Origin: Thelonectria olida
Lineage: Eukaryota; Ascomycota; Sordariomycetes; Hypocreales; Nectriaceae
NCBI GenBank assembly: GCA_020736575.1
Contig: JAGPYM010000017.1
Span: forward strand, 744,001-808,000
Length of the DNA: 64,000 bases
Direction of reading: 5' to 3'
Positions within the stretch are counted from its first letter, which is position 1; each line of letters opens with the position of its first letter. The position numbers and the translations under genes were made by a program. This document shows, in pieces, positions 1-11,150 of the stretch. The notes under the pieces are model-generated. The model saw only the letters and a list, made by a program, of their open reading frames with translations, was not told the origin of the DNA and did not search any database.

Positions 1-1483
1 GTCAAGATGACCAGGATCAGCAGAATCGTACCAATACCGTTGAGGACCTCAGTGAAGTGACCAGTGCCACCGGAAGACTGGGAGACGAGGGCAGCAGCGC
101 GACCGACGAAGGTGTTGTCACCAGTGGCGGAGACGACGACGAAGGCCTCACCACGCTTGACGGAGGAGGAAGCATAGCAGTTGTCGCCCTTGTGCTTGTC
201 GACAGCAAGGGACTCACCAGTGATGGCGGACTGATCAACCTGGAGGAAAGCATCTTCGGTAACAATGCGACCATCAGCGGGGATAATGGTACCCTCCTCA
301 ACCTGGAGGATGTCACCGGGAACGACTTCGGGGGCCTCAATCTCCTTCAGGGTACCGTCACGGAGGACGACAGCCTTGAGAGCAAGAGTCTTCTTGAGTT
401 CGTCGACGATGGAACCAGCCTGATACTCCTGGATAAAACCGACACAGGCGTTGAGCATGAGGAGACCGCAAATGACACCGAAATCGACCCAATCTTCAAG
501 ACCGGCAGCGAGAACAGCAGCACCCTAGAGAAACGATCGCGTTAGCTTATCTCTTCTGCAGATGATGTCTAATTTCCGGCGCATAGCTATGAGCCGGAAG
601 GTTTGCGACGATGGGACGTAATGGAGTGCGAATAGACAGGGTTTCGAAACGGCGGGCCGAAGTCTGCACGCGATTGGCACTATTGCGTCTCCACATGGGA
701 TCATCCCAATGCGACAGCAATTAATCGTGTGCGGATGTGCTCCGGTGCCGACCGTCATCAATTGAAAGTCATGATTGAGGAGGATGCGCTGGGAAGTCGT
801 GTGGAGGGTATCCACCCATCCACAAGGCACGCCCACTCCGAGAAGCTTGTGTGGAACTCGGGTGGGGACTGCCAATCCGCCCCAAAAGCGCGCAGAGGAA
901 AAAATGTGCAATCAGAGGACATGCCGGTTCCAGAGAGCAATCAAGGCAAGGCGCGCCACGACAGAAGGCCAAGACCGACCGCGGGGAGCAACGCCGAAGC
1001 CATTGACAGCTGCTCTGAGGAACACGAGCCAGTGCAGGGGCTTGTGTGTCGCAATTGATGCGATTGGGGATGGACAGGGATTGGGATGGCTGGATTGTAA
1101 TGTAAACTTACCTCCATGACGAACTGAATGGGACCGATGAAGAAACCGAGGAACTTGAGGATCAAGTTCTCCTTCTCCTCCTTCATCTGGTTGAGACCGT
1201 ACTTGCGGCGGCGAGCCACAACCTCGGACTCAGTGAGACCAACCCGGCTGTCAGTCTGCAGCATGTCCTCAGGGACAGTGCGGGCACCACCGGGCTGAAC
1301 CTCTTCCTCCTCCTCTTGATGACCATCCTCGGACTCGAGGTCCTCGATCAGGGCATCCATATCCTCATCCTCCTCCTCGTCGGGCGCGGGTCCCTTGGGG
1401 GGAACGGCTTGCTTCTCGTCGAAGCCGCCAGTCTCGATGTTGGTGCTCAGCGCAGGAGCGCCGACAGCCTTCTGGTCAGCCAT
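1..1483 (-). CDS. pma1: Plasma-membrane H+-ATPase (P-type, fungal PMA1), N-terminal part
   Basis: P-type proton pump that energises the plasma membrane by ATP-driven H+ export. Seen: ATG at 1483; exon 1 is 1483-1112, donor GTAAGT at 1111-1106, acceptor CTAG ending at 525, and exon 2 runs from 524 off the left edge. The joined reading frame passes directly from FVME into GAAVLAAGL, the first transmembrane region, as in fungal PMA1 proteins. The N-terminus is long and very acidic (DEEEDEDMD, then EEEEEV), typical of fungal Pma1. Exon 2 contains the A-domain dephosphorylation motif TGES. The phosphorylated-Asp motif DKTGT and the autoinhibitory tail lie outside the window. Odd: the intron is 587 nt, about ten times longer than nearly all others here. 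A TATATAAG-like element lies about 195 nt upstream of the ATG. Identity is very secure; the splice sites are inferred from signals and phase. Confidence 0.97.
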
Positions 1484-2229
1484 GGCTGGAAGGAAGAGAG
1501 CGCAAAAGCGTCGATAGGTTTTGATAGACTTTTAGGTGACCGCGGCCGTATGCAGCAGTAGTTGTGAGATAACAAGTAATTAGAAGGGGAAGCTGCAATA
1601 GAGAGAAATGAGGAACAAGACAAGGCTTGAGGTGGAGTGGAGAGGTGTAGTGTCGAGCACCGCACGAAGGTAGGGTCGCTTATATGAGAAGCATTCGTGG
1701 GTGAAGAGAAAGGAAAGAAGAAGATGGATTCGGAGAGGGGAGAGTGCGACTATTTCAATGGAAGCTCATAAGGTGCAAACCTACCTTGCCGGCGACCTTC
1801 CCGGACTTGCCCTGTGCGAGCTTAACTGGCTCCAATAAAGGCGAAAGGTACCTCGAAGGGTCTTCGTCAAGTCTCTCTCCCACTCTCCAACGCTGCAAGC
1901 TGGACTTGTCTGGCAGCAGTCACTTTCGCTCTCTCTGCTTTCCATGATGGATGGGGCTCGTTGGAGATCCACTTCCTGCAAAGTGGACCCTCCGTGGGAC
2001 CCGTTTGTCCCCCCCTTGTGCCCTTGTCCCCAAGGTGCCCCAGGTCCCAGCTCTCCTCAGCGACCAAGGTACGCCCGGGAAGGGCCAGGGTACTCGCAAC
2101 TACGAGTGCGGCTACCGTACGAATTGGGATGGCGCCCCACGGCCCTGCCGGCTGCGAGCAAGTGCCTCACTGACTCTGTCGTCACTTATTCATTCCCCAA
2201 GTGCAAGGTAGGCAATCTTGTTCTGAAGT

Positions 2230-2253
2230 ACCACCACCACCACCACCACCACC
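2230..2253. repeat. (ACC)8 microsatellite
   Basis: Eight perfect ACC units followed by ACAAC-type decay. It is not inside any supported coding region. Confidence 0.95.
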
Positions 2254-3989
2254 AACAACCCAACCTTCACACAAGCACCGTGCAGTCGACAAAACAACGC
2301 ATCCGAATCAGAATTTTTGCACAGCACCTCGACACACCCCCGCCCCTGGCAAACCGTCCATACGCCCCAAAGAATTGTCCATCCTCATAACTTACTGACA
2401 CAGGACACACAGCCAAGAAAAGCGTCACAGACGTGACTGGTAGCGGCATAGGCCTTTCCTGGAGAGGAGAACCTATCTCGGACCGAAAAAGTTTCCAGGT
2501 AAGGCATGGCGAGCCAAGCATAACGTTCATACAATGACCAACCAACACGAAAACTTACAATATCGAAGTACGAGTAGACCAAACTTCCATCCGAGATATC
2601 GGCGATGTCGCCCACGACCAGCGGCAGCAACACTACCGCAAGTAGCCGCAACAACAACGAGCGAAGAGTACCATAAACAACGGCAATCACCAAAGTATCA
2701 ACAAATAGCAACAGGAATTGGCTGCCATCACTGGTATCAGTTACTATCGAGCAATCTACCCGCACCCGGTAGCGTCGGCTGGACCACGGTCCACGCACGG
2801 GTGCTGTGGGCAATCGGCGTGGTATGGATGTGGGCGTGTGCGAGAGCGCGGCCTTTTTCGATTCCTGGGCGTGAGCATATCGAACCGTCGGTCACTGCAT
2901 CTGCATTGGCTTGTCTCTGCTCGCTGTCACTGGTTACAGCTGGAGCCGGGTCAATGACCCATTCTTTCATCGTCCTTGCCCCCCATGTCATGTCCACTTC
3001 CTCATCCACCCGATTCCCACCCATGCCCACCTATTGTCCACAGTTTTCCTCGGCCAGGTGCTTCCATGCAGGTGCAGATGCACAGTGCACAGTGCGTGGC
3101 GTCTTCAAGCGTGGGGAATGGAAACAAGACGGTAATCTCGCACCATCCAAGTCAGGATAGACAGAGTCCAGCTGGAAGCGGGCAACTAGCAGCTGTGAAA
3201 GTAAACGATTGACAACCAAAACAACAACAATGTCAATATCAGCACAACAAATCCTGGGGCCCACAAATCCCAGCCGATGATGTCGTTTCGACCGGGGCCG
3301 CTCCGGACTTCGTCCTCGCCTGTACGTACTGCAAAAGACATCTTCACCTGTGCATACATACGTTCGTCCACCATGGTGGCTGATGGCTGACGAAGATGTT
3401 TACAGATCCCTTCAGTTTCGTCAGAAGCAATCAATGCCACTGCCACTGCCAAGGACTGCATCGAGAAACAAAGAAACACATTCACCCCCGTCAAGAATCC
3501 TTTCCTTGTGCCTCAATCGGTGATACCTCGCTGGACGGCCGGTCTTGGCGGCGATTCGGCCGTCACCTCAAACCGCTACCAAAGTTGCTGATACAGGGAG
3601 CCTGATTGCGCCAAACGAGTCCCAGCGCGTCTCCCAACTCCCATTGTCGCTCGTCCTTCTGAATCAGAGCTCGGTCCTGGCCACAGCGCTTTTTTCTTGA
3701 AGTCACCCTTGATCTGTCTGCCTGTCCTGCCTGTCTGCCTACCTACCAGTCAGCATTGAAGCAAGCCAATTGCCTCTCCACTGTCCCCGTGCCCTGTAGC
3801 CCTGGTACTTTGCTGTACGTCAGTGCTGCCAGTACCAGGACCCTCGTCGCAGCACTGAGGGATTTTCGGCCATGGCCCCCCTCCAGGAGCTCCCACACCA
3901 CAACCCATGTGCTTCTATCTCTGGCAGAATGGTCGCGACCGCCAAAAGATGACGACACTGGCTTGGCTCGCCCTGGCGGTCAGCAGAAT

Positions 3990-4017
3990 TATGGCTGGCT
4001 GGCTGGCTACTTGCCGC
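3990..4017. repeat. 28-nt GGCT-rich segment, copy 1
   Basis: TATGGCTGGCTGGCTGGCT followed by ACTTGCCGC. The same 19-mer, followed by TTTTGCCGC, recurs at 11123-11150, giving 26 of 28 identical positions. It may be a shared motif or simple-sequence coincidence. Confidence 0.7.
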
Positions 4018-7000
4018 TCCGACACGACAGTATACTCCCGTGGAGGGAGGAAGACTAACATCCAATACGAATACAGACACAACTTTTGAAGCGGCCTGTC
4101 CTCGTCGGTTGAGGCGAGAGTCGGACTTTGGTTGCCGCAACACGCTCCAATAACTTGGCATTGGATATGGACTCGGTCTCCAAGCGAAGGCATCCACCGC
4201 ACCTTGAAAGTATACGACTTATTGTTACTCGCAATTTGTCCGCGGAAAGGAGGCGTGCTATTACACAGGTGTTTCCGTTGACATTTGCTGAGCTATTTCC
4301 GTTCACGAGGCGGCATTCGTTAAGTCAATGAAGAGCAGCTAGGATCGGCGCCGACATGAATCAATTTCCCTTCCCCCACGGGTCCAGGCACGTCCAGGCC
4401 GATAATGATAGCTTCAAGCTCTTACGAATACAGCAACTAATGACGACGCATTTCTCGCTGAGACGAGCGCAAAGGCGGTCGATCAGTTGATGCAATTGGC
4501 TACGCGATGACTACAACAGGTGTTAAGGTTAATTGAATGTAGGTTGATCTGTGTCTGGGACACGGGATTGGTTGTGCCGTGTCTCAACGGTGCAGACATG
4601 TTCACTCATGCCGCGATAACAAGCACCTGTGCATTTTTATCCCTCGCTTTCGGCCTCTCTTTTGATCTCCCTCGTTTCATGGCCTGTTATGACGAAGGGG
4701 GTCAGGGTCTCGCCGGTACCTGTCGAGCGAAACGAACCCTGGCCAGGCACGGATGCTGGACTCTGACTGGCCGTCTCGGTGCCGTCAAAGGGCCTGTCCA
4801 ATCGCCTTATCGGCAGCTGCTGAACCATGCCAGCCAAGTCGGGTGCACGGTGTTTCGCACTGTCCCGCCGCGACCTCCGGCGAGGTTGCAGTCACGACCA
4901 CTTGAATTTGCCTCGCCCGTCCCTTGATCTTTGCTCTTTTGGGCCTGTTGACCCCAAGGCACCCGACGATGTTTGGGGCTATTGAGATTGGAGAGGTGAC
5001 ACCAAAGCCGAGGAACTCCAGTTTTCTCCATCCAAATCTTCACGCGTGAGGCGCGAGACGCTAGCGCCCTCGATCCAGCCTGCGGGAGAAAGCGGACGGA
5101 GGCTGGCAGCTGGATTTTGGACACCAGACATCAATCAGATGAACACATGTCGGCGAGCTTCAGATCCTCTACCCTGCACCGCAGCGTGGTAGAGACCAGT
5201 CAATTGTCTCGAGCAGCGGCATCACTACACCATTGCATACAGAATATCGCTCAATCGCATCGGCGCCATTGTCAAAAACGCCTCATCAGCAGTGTCACCA
5301 CGACCACTGCGGCAGCCCCAGGTTGCTGAGCAGTTCTTCAAACGCCCACTCCTCAGTAGCTCCCCCCAACGTGCAGCTCCAGTGCGTCGCATGAGTGGGC
5401 ACCAGTCTGCAAGTCTGTAGATGAGGTGGCCAATTAGTTGCCGGGTGAGCGTTGGCGTCTCCCACCTGGAATTCTTCTAGAAACCCCGTCGGACAAAGTC
5501 GCCTCCATTATCAAATTCCCGGTCCCTTTCGTCGTCAATTGACTAACACGCAGGCACACGCACACATCATCTGGCGGTGATCACGATGGTCGTTGTCGCC
5601 TCCCATGGCTCACCGGCCATGGCGCTTCCAGGTCCCCCAGTCAAGCGCAGCGTAAACGAGCAAGCCGGTCCAGGAGAGCCCTGCAATGCCCCGGAGTCAC
5701 CAAGATTCATCACTGAAGCACCAACACCAACTACGTCATTGGAATGGTTGCTTGTGATCCTCCCCAACCTCCCGCCTCAAAGGAAAAGCACAGTACCCTT
5801 GCGCGCACGCAAGAAGATAGAGCTGAGACGTTGGCGATTCACTGGGGCTGCCTGCGTCACATCGGCCTTGCCGTTTGGGGTGACCATTCTTTCCACCTGA
5901 ATTCGTACCTCGGGAGAGAGGTGAAGATTTTCAAAGATGATTCCTTTCTAGCCGGCGAAGGCGAAGGCGGCCGCAGATTTCTCGGTGAGTTGATGCCTAG
6001 TCCTGTATCAAACCCTGGATTTTTTGGAAATTTTTTTTCTCTTACCGAGAAAAATTTCTTACTTTCTGGAGTTGCCGGGCTCTAGTTTAGAGGCGATTGA
6101 CATGAGTCGGTTACTCGCGCCCCCGTGTGTCGGAGCTGGTTTTAGGAGCGACCGCACGGCGCCTAGGACGACCGGTCGTCGGGGAATCAAGCCCCGCGAT
6201 TTTTCTTGTCGCTCTCACTTTCCAACCTCCCTTTTCGGGTTTCCGTTTGCCGCGCACTGTCATGCTCAACTAAAGCCCGTTGCAACTTGATTGCCCCAAG
6301 GCCCCAATTCTTCTTGATCCTTTACCCATTGGGCCAGCTCACTGTAATGCTTGTTCATACCACCCTGTAACTCTCTCGTCTTGGCATCTCTTGCACCCTG
6401 GACTAGCGTTCCATGTGTGCTGCACAGTACAGCGACTCTCACCTTCACCTGTACGTAGTAAGACGGGCATGTAGCTTCACCACTTACACCAACAATTGCG
6501 CTTATTACTCTACGGCTACACCCGCTTTGATGTCTTATTTAGCTCAATTATTGAATCCGAGGGCCGCCGTGGCCGAACACTCAAATTTGGCAATGATGCT
6601 GCTCATCAGTTCCACCATACTATCGCTATATCAAACATGGTAAAGGGAGAGGGAAACAATGAAGTAACAGAAGTGCAGAAAAAGACCTCGCAATCTTGTC
6701 GAAATCCACTCTTTGACCGACAATGCTGGGTCAGTGCTCGTGGCATATTTGCATCATGCACCAATATGGTTCCGTATCGTGGAGCCTCTCTTTCTCCAGC
6801 TTGTCGCATCCACACCCGCACTCTCACCCCAGGTAGCCGCCGCTCTCCATCTCTCTAGACCGCAATATTTCCCTAGCGTTGGGCTTTGGGTGCGTGGTGC
6901 TACCCCTCCGTACAGGAGCCATGGGGAAAATCATACGTGCGAATAGTGTTGTCACTGTCTCGTCGTCAATTCGTCCGCATGACTGACAAGCTGTTGGGCG

Positions 7001-9133
7001 AGGCATTTCTTCAGCTTCTCTGCGTGCGTTTCCCCATCAAACAACCCGGCGGCGGATCCGGGGTCGCCCGGGAGGCATTGGTGCTAACGATGCCCGGGGG
7101 GCCCATTGGCCGGGTGTGGTTTCGAGGCGGATTTATCTGGTCTTTGGTCGAGCAATTGACTGTTGGGATTGGTCAAACCAGTGCGGGAATTGGCGGCAAC
7201 TTCTGCAGGCTGATGAGGGGTCGCATTGCATCGAGCATCAGTGGTCGACAAGGGCCCGCCTGCGGGTATAGGCATGGCTGAACAAGCATCTTTTGAGCAT
7301 CACGTTTGCATCCTTCAATTGAAGTTTCCGACGGTTGCCCGAGCGTCGAGGCTGTGGGGGTGCAGTTGCAGTGGCTCTTGCTGTTACATGATGTTCCACT
7401 TCCTCTGTCATGTCCGCTTGCAAGTGAACAGTGAGTTGCAGTTGCCGTTGCAGCTTCGTGCGTCTCTCCCCGTGCGCTGGCCTTATTACGCTCCGCCATG
7501 AACATAACATCGCACCTGCCTTCCCTGGCAAGCCTCGAGGTTCCTTCTACATGCAGTAAACAGCTCCTTTCCTTGTTCTTGGTAGCGCAATATACCCTAG
7601 GTACCTTAGGTTCCCTTAAACCTTACAGGGCTCTTTCCTGCTGGGTCCGCAAGCCTGCAGTTTTCCAATTCCTTGACCTTAATTTCATTCATGTACAACT
7701 ACACTCGTCCAACGAGACCGGGACAATGACGATGTGCACTCCAGGCCTTCTTGGCATTCTACTTCATCAAATCTATCTTTGACCAAACGTGATGAGAATT
7801 GTCACCGCTCACTGATTTGTTGGGGAAAGGGAAGGGGAAAGGATATCGACAGAAAGTCTTGGCTCTCACTTCCCCCTGGTCGATCACTCGCAGTCCGCCC
7901 TGAGCTATCGCATGTCCGAGCCGTCTCCAACAGTCTGGGGAGGTTGATCGCCATCTACGCCATGGAATTGGACAAAGCTTCGCCACGATAGTGTCTCGTT
8001 GTCAACCGGCGACAAGTGCGGTGTATCACGGACAAGACAAGGACGAAGGGGTAATCTGAGTCAAGTTGATGCTGTGAAACGCTAACGATGACGACGACTG
8101 GGAACGAACAGCAGAGCAAAGCAGGCGAAGCATAAAGAGACGACGCAATGCCAAGTCTTTTCTGATCCATCTAAACAACGATCTTCATGTCTTTTGCGGT
8201 GTTAATGAATATCTAAGAATATTATAACAAGGTCGGCGTGGCAGTGTGTCGAGAGGACGAGACTGACGGGATCTTTCGGTCAGGGTTCAAGGTCAAGGGC
8301 GACTCTGCACACTGTCACTTGTGTCACAAGTCCCGGCTTGCCTTCCCCAAACTTCCATGTTGAAGCTTGGCTACCCCAGCAACCACGTCAAGCAAAGTGC
8401 AAATGGAAATGCAGGGATTTGCAACCCGGAGAGGAAGAGACCCGCTGGAGCCGATCCAAACGATTTGGCTCACACGCGACACTCACTCAAGTCGGCATTG
8501 ATGAAGGGGAGCCTCTTCTTCTTCTTGCTACAATGCTAACATGGTTGGTGGCTAGTTGCTGCACCACAACCCACCGGAGAGGAGTCCAACGGAGCCGCGG
8601 AGATGGCATCTGGATTAGGTGATCTTTGATGGTCTTCGGTTGTCCGCTTTGGGACTTGTACGAATGCCTCTCGCAGCTTGACAGGCTGGTTGGTGTCTGA
8701 CTGTGAACCACAGAGAACGAAGACTAACACGGTGTTGTTTTAGCCTTACAAGCCTCAGTAGCAAGTCGTCAGCACTCTGCCACTTCGTTCCCAGCCACCT
8801 CTACGACTATTCGTACATATCCGGTACGCGGCGAACCGACGGACGCTCTGGCCATGAGATGGGACGACGGTCGTCTCGCTGCTCGGCCAAAACCAAACGA
8901 AAGAGGCTCCAGTCTGTCCAAACGATGTCCACTTTTCTGTTCTTTTCTTATTTCTTTTTTTGCTCTTATTATTCTTTTTCCAGCTCACGAACTTGCCGCC
9001 GCTGGCCGGCCCCTGGTCGCAGCCAGTCGACGTCTCCGCCATCGTCCAGACCCTCCATCGCGTCGTTTCTCGGACATTACCTTCCAGAGTCTCCCCCAGA
9101 ACCGGCCCCAGAACCGGCATCCCAAGCGCGGTC

Positions 9134-9161
9134 TTTTTTTTTTTTTTTTTTTTTTTTTTTT
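9134..9161. repeat. Homopolymer T28 tract
   Basis: 28 consecutive T on the plus strand (A28 on the minus strand). No gene-like sequence adjoins either side, so there is no visible processed transcript to which it would be a tail. Confidence 0.95.
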
Positions 9162-9586
9162 ACGTGTCGGTTGGACTGTGATGACAACCCACCCGTTATC
9201 ACTTGTCAATCATATGAATGGCCGAGTCGACGGTAATGAGGCTCTCGTACCCATCCCCATTTCCCAATAGCAGCAATTCTCCCCTATCTATCCGTGCCGT
9301 CATTCCCGAATCCCTCACGATTATTTCTTTCTTTTTATTGCCTCGATGCAAGCCATCGTTCCGGGATGATGTCACAGTGAGAGTGGGTGGTGAATTGGAA
9401 CGCCGTTGGCTGTCACATCGGCACGTTTTGTCCGGACCTGAAACCAAGTGCATTCACGTCGGCTTCGGCACCATGGAGACGATGAAGACGGTTGGTCGTA
9501 TCCTTTAATTGTCAACAGCGAATGCGATCGAGTCGTTCAACTCGACTACTGCTTTAGGGTCCCCAATTTATCCCCGTCAACGATGT

Positions 9587-9606
9587 TACTACGTACGTAC
9601 GTAGTA
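9587..9606. repeat. Perfect 20-bp palindrome built on TACGTA
   Basis: TACTACGTAC and its exact reverse complement meet at 9596/9597. Several other TGTACGTA-like words lie in the same gene-free interval (near 3321, 6451 and 10503). The function is unknown; a dimeric factor site is possible. Confidence 0.6.
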
Positions 9607-11122
9607 GACACGGCACGTATGACCATTATTTCTCCGATTTGTTTGATATCATCTCTCTTGTTACTGAAGGAGGCTGCTATCCACGCACACAGACGACCAA
9701 CGGATGTCGAAATGCAGGTTCTCCCATCACCTTGCATAATCAATAGTCGTGGACTCGTGACTGAGGTGTTTATTTGTTTCCTCCATCCGAGCCTCTTGCT
9801 CGTCCGGTATTCGTACCCTGCCTGACTCGAATGGTTCAACGCCACGTTCCCTGGTGCACTACAAAGTACGTGTGTACAAAGTCGATCCACGAAGCCAAAG
9901 ACGGCCCTTTTTTGGCGGTCAGTTTGAAAGCCTCCTACTCAACGGACAAAGCCAGAAGCCAAGGGACTTCCAGAGCTTCCGCCTCGCCAAAACGTGGGAT
10001 CCTCTCCGCCCCATGAAGCGGAAAATTGGGCCACCCATCCCATTGCGTTTGACATGGGGACTGTGTTGCTAGAGGAGGGACCTTGCATCGACTCAAGTAA
10101 TTCACTCATACAAACTAGAGGACACAAGGTAGGTCTCCCCGCTGTTGTGTGTGCTACAGGCCACAGGCAACAGTGCCATGTTCCCTCGCAAAAGCCTCAT
10201 ATCCAAATCAATCCAGTGATTCCAGTCCCAGCCCCTGGCCCGGCTCTGTTGCTAGGGGCGTGGCGGTCAGCAAAGGGCACATCGGCCGGCTATCTCGGTA
10301 TTGTCCTGTCCGTCTCAAGGCTCTCCTCATGGCTGGCTCCCAGTGGTCACGGGTGACAGGGCGGATATTTTGGCCCCAAACAGTCAACGCAAAGCATCAT
10401 AGCCATCATGAGTCGGTTGGCCACGAAGCCATTGACTGCCGAGCATCATCATGACTCCTTCCTCATTCATTCAATGGAGACGAGATGAGGGCGTTCGACT
10501 TCTGTACGTTATTACGTACTAGCGAGATGTCGAATTGAATGCACCCCAGCTTTTTCTCCTCTTTCTGACTTCTTATGATGAATCTTTTCACTCAGCAAAA
10601 CAGCACGACACAGTCATGGCGTCTGCTTTGGCCTACCCCAGGTCTTGGCCGCAGTGTCCATCCGCACAAGCCCCTTGCCCCCCAGAACGGTCCAGAATGG
10701 AGAAAAGATAGATACAGCTCACAACCAGCCATGATGCATGCACAGTCGACTCATGGACGAACCAAATCCGGTCTTCCATCGCTCCGATAATTGCCAAGAC
10801 GTTTCAAGCGAGGTTGCCACGGCTGGTGAGACAAAAGAGCAGAAGAGGTCGAGGGTGGCAATCCTCCATGGTACTGTGAGAGACAAAAACGCTCACATTG
10901 ATGCAACCCATACGCGCACCATTTCGCCTCTTTCCTTTGCTTCTTCGTCTCCTCTCTCCCGGAGGAAGGCTTGCTATACATATTGCATATGCGGGCCTCG
11001 TGCCACGAGGTACCAGGGCACCTGGTTGCATGAAGGGAGCAGCAGAGAGACGGGTCGCGTGTGCGTGCAGCAGAAGACAAGCCTGTCAGTCAGTCGGTCA
11101 CTTTGCTGGCCGCTTCTCGTGG

Positions 11123-11150
11123 TATGGCTGGCTGGCTGGCTTTTTGCCGC
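11123..11150. repeat. 28-nt GGCT-rich segment, copy 2
   Basis: Second copy of the segment at 3990-4017, same orientation, 26 of 28 positions identical. Confidence 0.7.

Noticed and set aside
2534..3160. A 208-codon plus-strand open frame in the desert
   Set aside because: Low-complexity, Ser/Pro/Arg-rich text with no motif, no plausible homologue and an equally long frame on the opposite strand. Probably chance in G+C-balanced DNA.
9100..9161. A poly(A) tail marking a processed retrocopy on the minus strand
   Set aside because: No recognisable coding or RNA gene sequence precedes the A-run and no flanking duplication is visible.
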